The notes beneath the pieces were generated by a model. The model was not told where the DNA came from and ran no database searches. It worked only from the letters and a program-made list of their open reading frames with translations. 5,361 nt of DNA. Source: Candidatus Methanomethylophilaceae archaeon (lineage in GTDB: Archaea; Thermoplasmatota; Thermoplasmata; Methanomassiliicoccales; Methanomethylophilaceae). The translations under genes and the position numbers were made by a program. How positions within the stretch are numbered: the first letter of the stretch is position 1; the number at the start of each line of letters is the position of its first letter. Where the stretch lies: the NCBI GenBank assembly GCA_011620825.1, contig WOYN01000085.1:1-5361 (forward strand). Reading direction: 5' to 3'. Positions 4,114 to 5,361 of this stretch are shown here, in pieces.

Positions 4114-5361
4114 TTTGTGGTCTTCCTTTCGTTGATCATTATTGCGTATTCCAGCGAGTCCACGAGCGCTATCAGCGATGCCTCGATGACATTCTGGGAA
4201 ACACCTACGGTCGTCCAGCTCTCGATGCCGTCGGTGGAGCGTATGAGAACCCTTACGGTCGCCGCTGTGGCGGCCTTCTCGTCCAGCACCCTGACCTTGT
4301 AATCGGATAGACGTATGCCGTTCAGTACGGGGTAGAATTTCGACAGCGCCTTTCTCAGGGCATTATCCATCGCGTTGACCGGGCCGTCGCCGTCGGATGC
4401 GGTATGCTCGATTTTTCCGTCGCTGTTCCTAACCTTGATGCTGGCCTCGGAGATCAGCCTGCTGTTTTCAACTTCGTCTATGAACAGTCTGAAACCTGCA
4501 ATCGTGAAATAGGGTTTGAAATCGCCTCTGATACGTTTGACGAGCAGTTCGAAGCTTGCGTCCGCCCCTTCGAACTGGTATCCTCTGGATTCGAACTCCT
4601 TCACCGTTTCGGTTATGAGGCCGCTGTCACTGCTGTCCGTGCCGATTCCGAGCTCCTTCAGTTTCTCCATTATGCTGGCCCTGCCCGATAGATCGGATAT
4701 CAACACCCTGCGCTTGTTTCCCACGATTTCGGGCCTTATGTGCTCATACGTCCTGGTATCCTTCATCATTGCCGAAACGTGCATGCCGCCCTTGTGGGCG
4801 AACGCCTTCTCTCCTACATAGGGAAGCGAAGGTGACGGTGCGGTGTTGGCGAGCTCGCCGACGAACTTCGAAAGGTCCGTGAGCTTCGAAAGGTCCTTTA
4901 CACCGGTGCTGCGCCCCATTTTAAGCATCAGGTTGGGTATGATCGAACAGAGGTTCGCGTTCCCTGTTCTCTCGCCGATGCCGTTGATGCATCCCTGGAC
5001 CATGGTCGCTCCTGCCCCTACGGCCGCCAGAGAGCATGCCACCGCAAGGTCCGAATCGTTGTGGCAGTGGATCCCAACCGCCGTGTCGTATCTGCTGCGT
5101 ACTGCCTTCACGGCATCGGTGACGCGGTCCGGAAGCGTACCTCCGTTGGTATCGCAGAGCACCAGCCACTCGGCGCCCGCGTCCGCTGCGGCCCCGAGCG
5201 CGAGCATCGCATACTCCGGGTCGGAATAAAAACCGTCGAAGAAGTGCTCGGCATCGAACATAACGCGCATTCCCGATTCCTTCAGGAATCTGACGCTGTC
5301 CCCGATCATTGCGAGGTTCTCCTCCTTGGTTGTGTTGAGCGCATGTACGACCTGGAAATCC
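4110..5361 (-). CDS. cimA: (R)-citramalate synthase, partial (N terminus beyond window)
   Basis: Condenses pyruvate and acetyl-CoA to citramalate, the first step of the threonine-independent route to isoleucine. The frame stays open from the window's right edge: 17 residues precede the first in-frame Met (5307-5309), including H-A-L-N-T-T-K-E-E-N, which is conserved in this family. The true start is therefore outside. 416 residues are visible; full-length members are about 520-540. Visible blocks (numbered in the partial protein): F-D-A-E-H-F-F-D-G at 35-43, C69-D-T-N-G-G, the metal-binding H98-C-H-N-D102, G129-E-R-T-G-N-A-N-L, and H189-K-G-G-M-H194. A C-terminal LeuA-type dimerisation/allosteric domain spans about 265-410, where isoleucine feedback is expected. 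This is the long TIGR00977-like form, closer to it than to isopropylmalate synthase. First visible gene of a three-gene operon. Confidence 0.9.
   Translation of the reverse strand, partial: DFQVVHALNTTKEENLAMIGDSVRFLKESGMRVMFDAEHFFDGFYSDPEYAMLALGAAADAGAEWLVLCDTNGGTLPDRVTDAVKAVRSRYDTAVGIHCHNDSDLAVACSLAAVGAGATMVQGCINGIGERTGNANLCSIIPNLMLKMGRSTGVKDLSKLTDLSKFVGELANTAPSPSLPYVGEKAFAHKGGMHVSAMMKDTRTYEHIRPEIVGNKRRVLISDLSGRASIMEKLKELGIGTDSSDSGLITETVKEFESRGYQFEGADASFELLVKRIRGDFKPYFTIAGFRLFIDEVENSRLISEASIKVRNSDGKIEHTASDGDGPVNAMDNALRKALSKFYPVLNGIRLSDYKVRVLDEKAATAATVRVLIRSTDGIESWTTVGVSQNVIEASLIALVDSLEYAIMINERKTTK
4122..4126 (-). promoter_or_regulatory. Ribosome binding site of the ACT gene inside the cimA 3' end
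   Basis: GGAAG on the - strand, 8 nt before the ATG at 4113. It supports this start and independent initiation within the overlap. Confidence 0.5.

Noticed and set aside
3496..4302. 268-codon open frame on the + strand
   Set aside because: Antisense across the UPF0210, ACT and cimA genes, all with strong family matches. It has no domain, and frames of this kind arise from the codon bias of the real strand.
5307..5309. Met at 5307-5309 as the start of citramalate synthase
   Set aside because: The frame stays open to the window edge with family-conserved residues (HALNTTKEEN) before this Met, and about 100 N-terminal residues of the family would be missing. The gene is truncated by the window, not short.

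Overview
The window reads as archaeal chromosome. Two tRNA genes carry introns, one of them with a textbook bulge-helix-bulge (BHB) splice structure. An L41e-type ribosomal peptide lies between them, and one gene has a TATA box placed for a leaderless transcript. The gene content and moderately GC-rich composition would fit a euryarchaeon of the Thermoplasmata, possibly Methanomassiliicoccales. That placement is an inference; no 16S or marker gene is present.

Left part, + strand (1-510): a short RNA-rich cluster. It holds tRNA-Arg(UCU), entered two bases into its acceptor stem and carrying a 24-nt intron in the T loop. Next come a hairpin-bearing leader and a 35-codon gene for an L41e-like ribosomal peptide. 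After an 18-bp gap comes tRNA-Trp(CCA) with a 98-nt intron. That intron contains a box C/D guide RNA whose guide, by the N-plus-five rule, points exactly at C34 of the same tRNA. A G+C hairpin followed by a T-rich tract ends the cluster. No separate promoter is visible inside it, so it may be one tRNA-mRNA-tRNA transcript.

Middle, - strand (518-2428): a 636-residue protein with an N-terminal PD-(D/E)XK nuclease-like domain and a DUF2075/Schlafen-group-3-type helicase domain. It converges on the RNA cluster and appears to have its own promoter in the 43-bp gap upstream.

Right part, - strand (2472-5361): a tight operon in the order citramalate synthase (5' end outside the window), a small ACT-domain protein (UPF0237 type) and a UPF0210/PFL-family protein. 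The first two overlap by four bases and the last two are four bases apart. Citramalate synthase supplies the pyruvate-based route to isoleucine. The ACT/UPF0210 pair is of unknown function, and its linkage here suggests a role tied to amino-acid sensing or 2-oxoacid metabolism.

The most rewarding region is the first 440 bases: two different tRNA intron types, a guide RNA acting on its own precursor, and a very small ribosomal protein gene between them.
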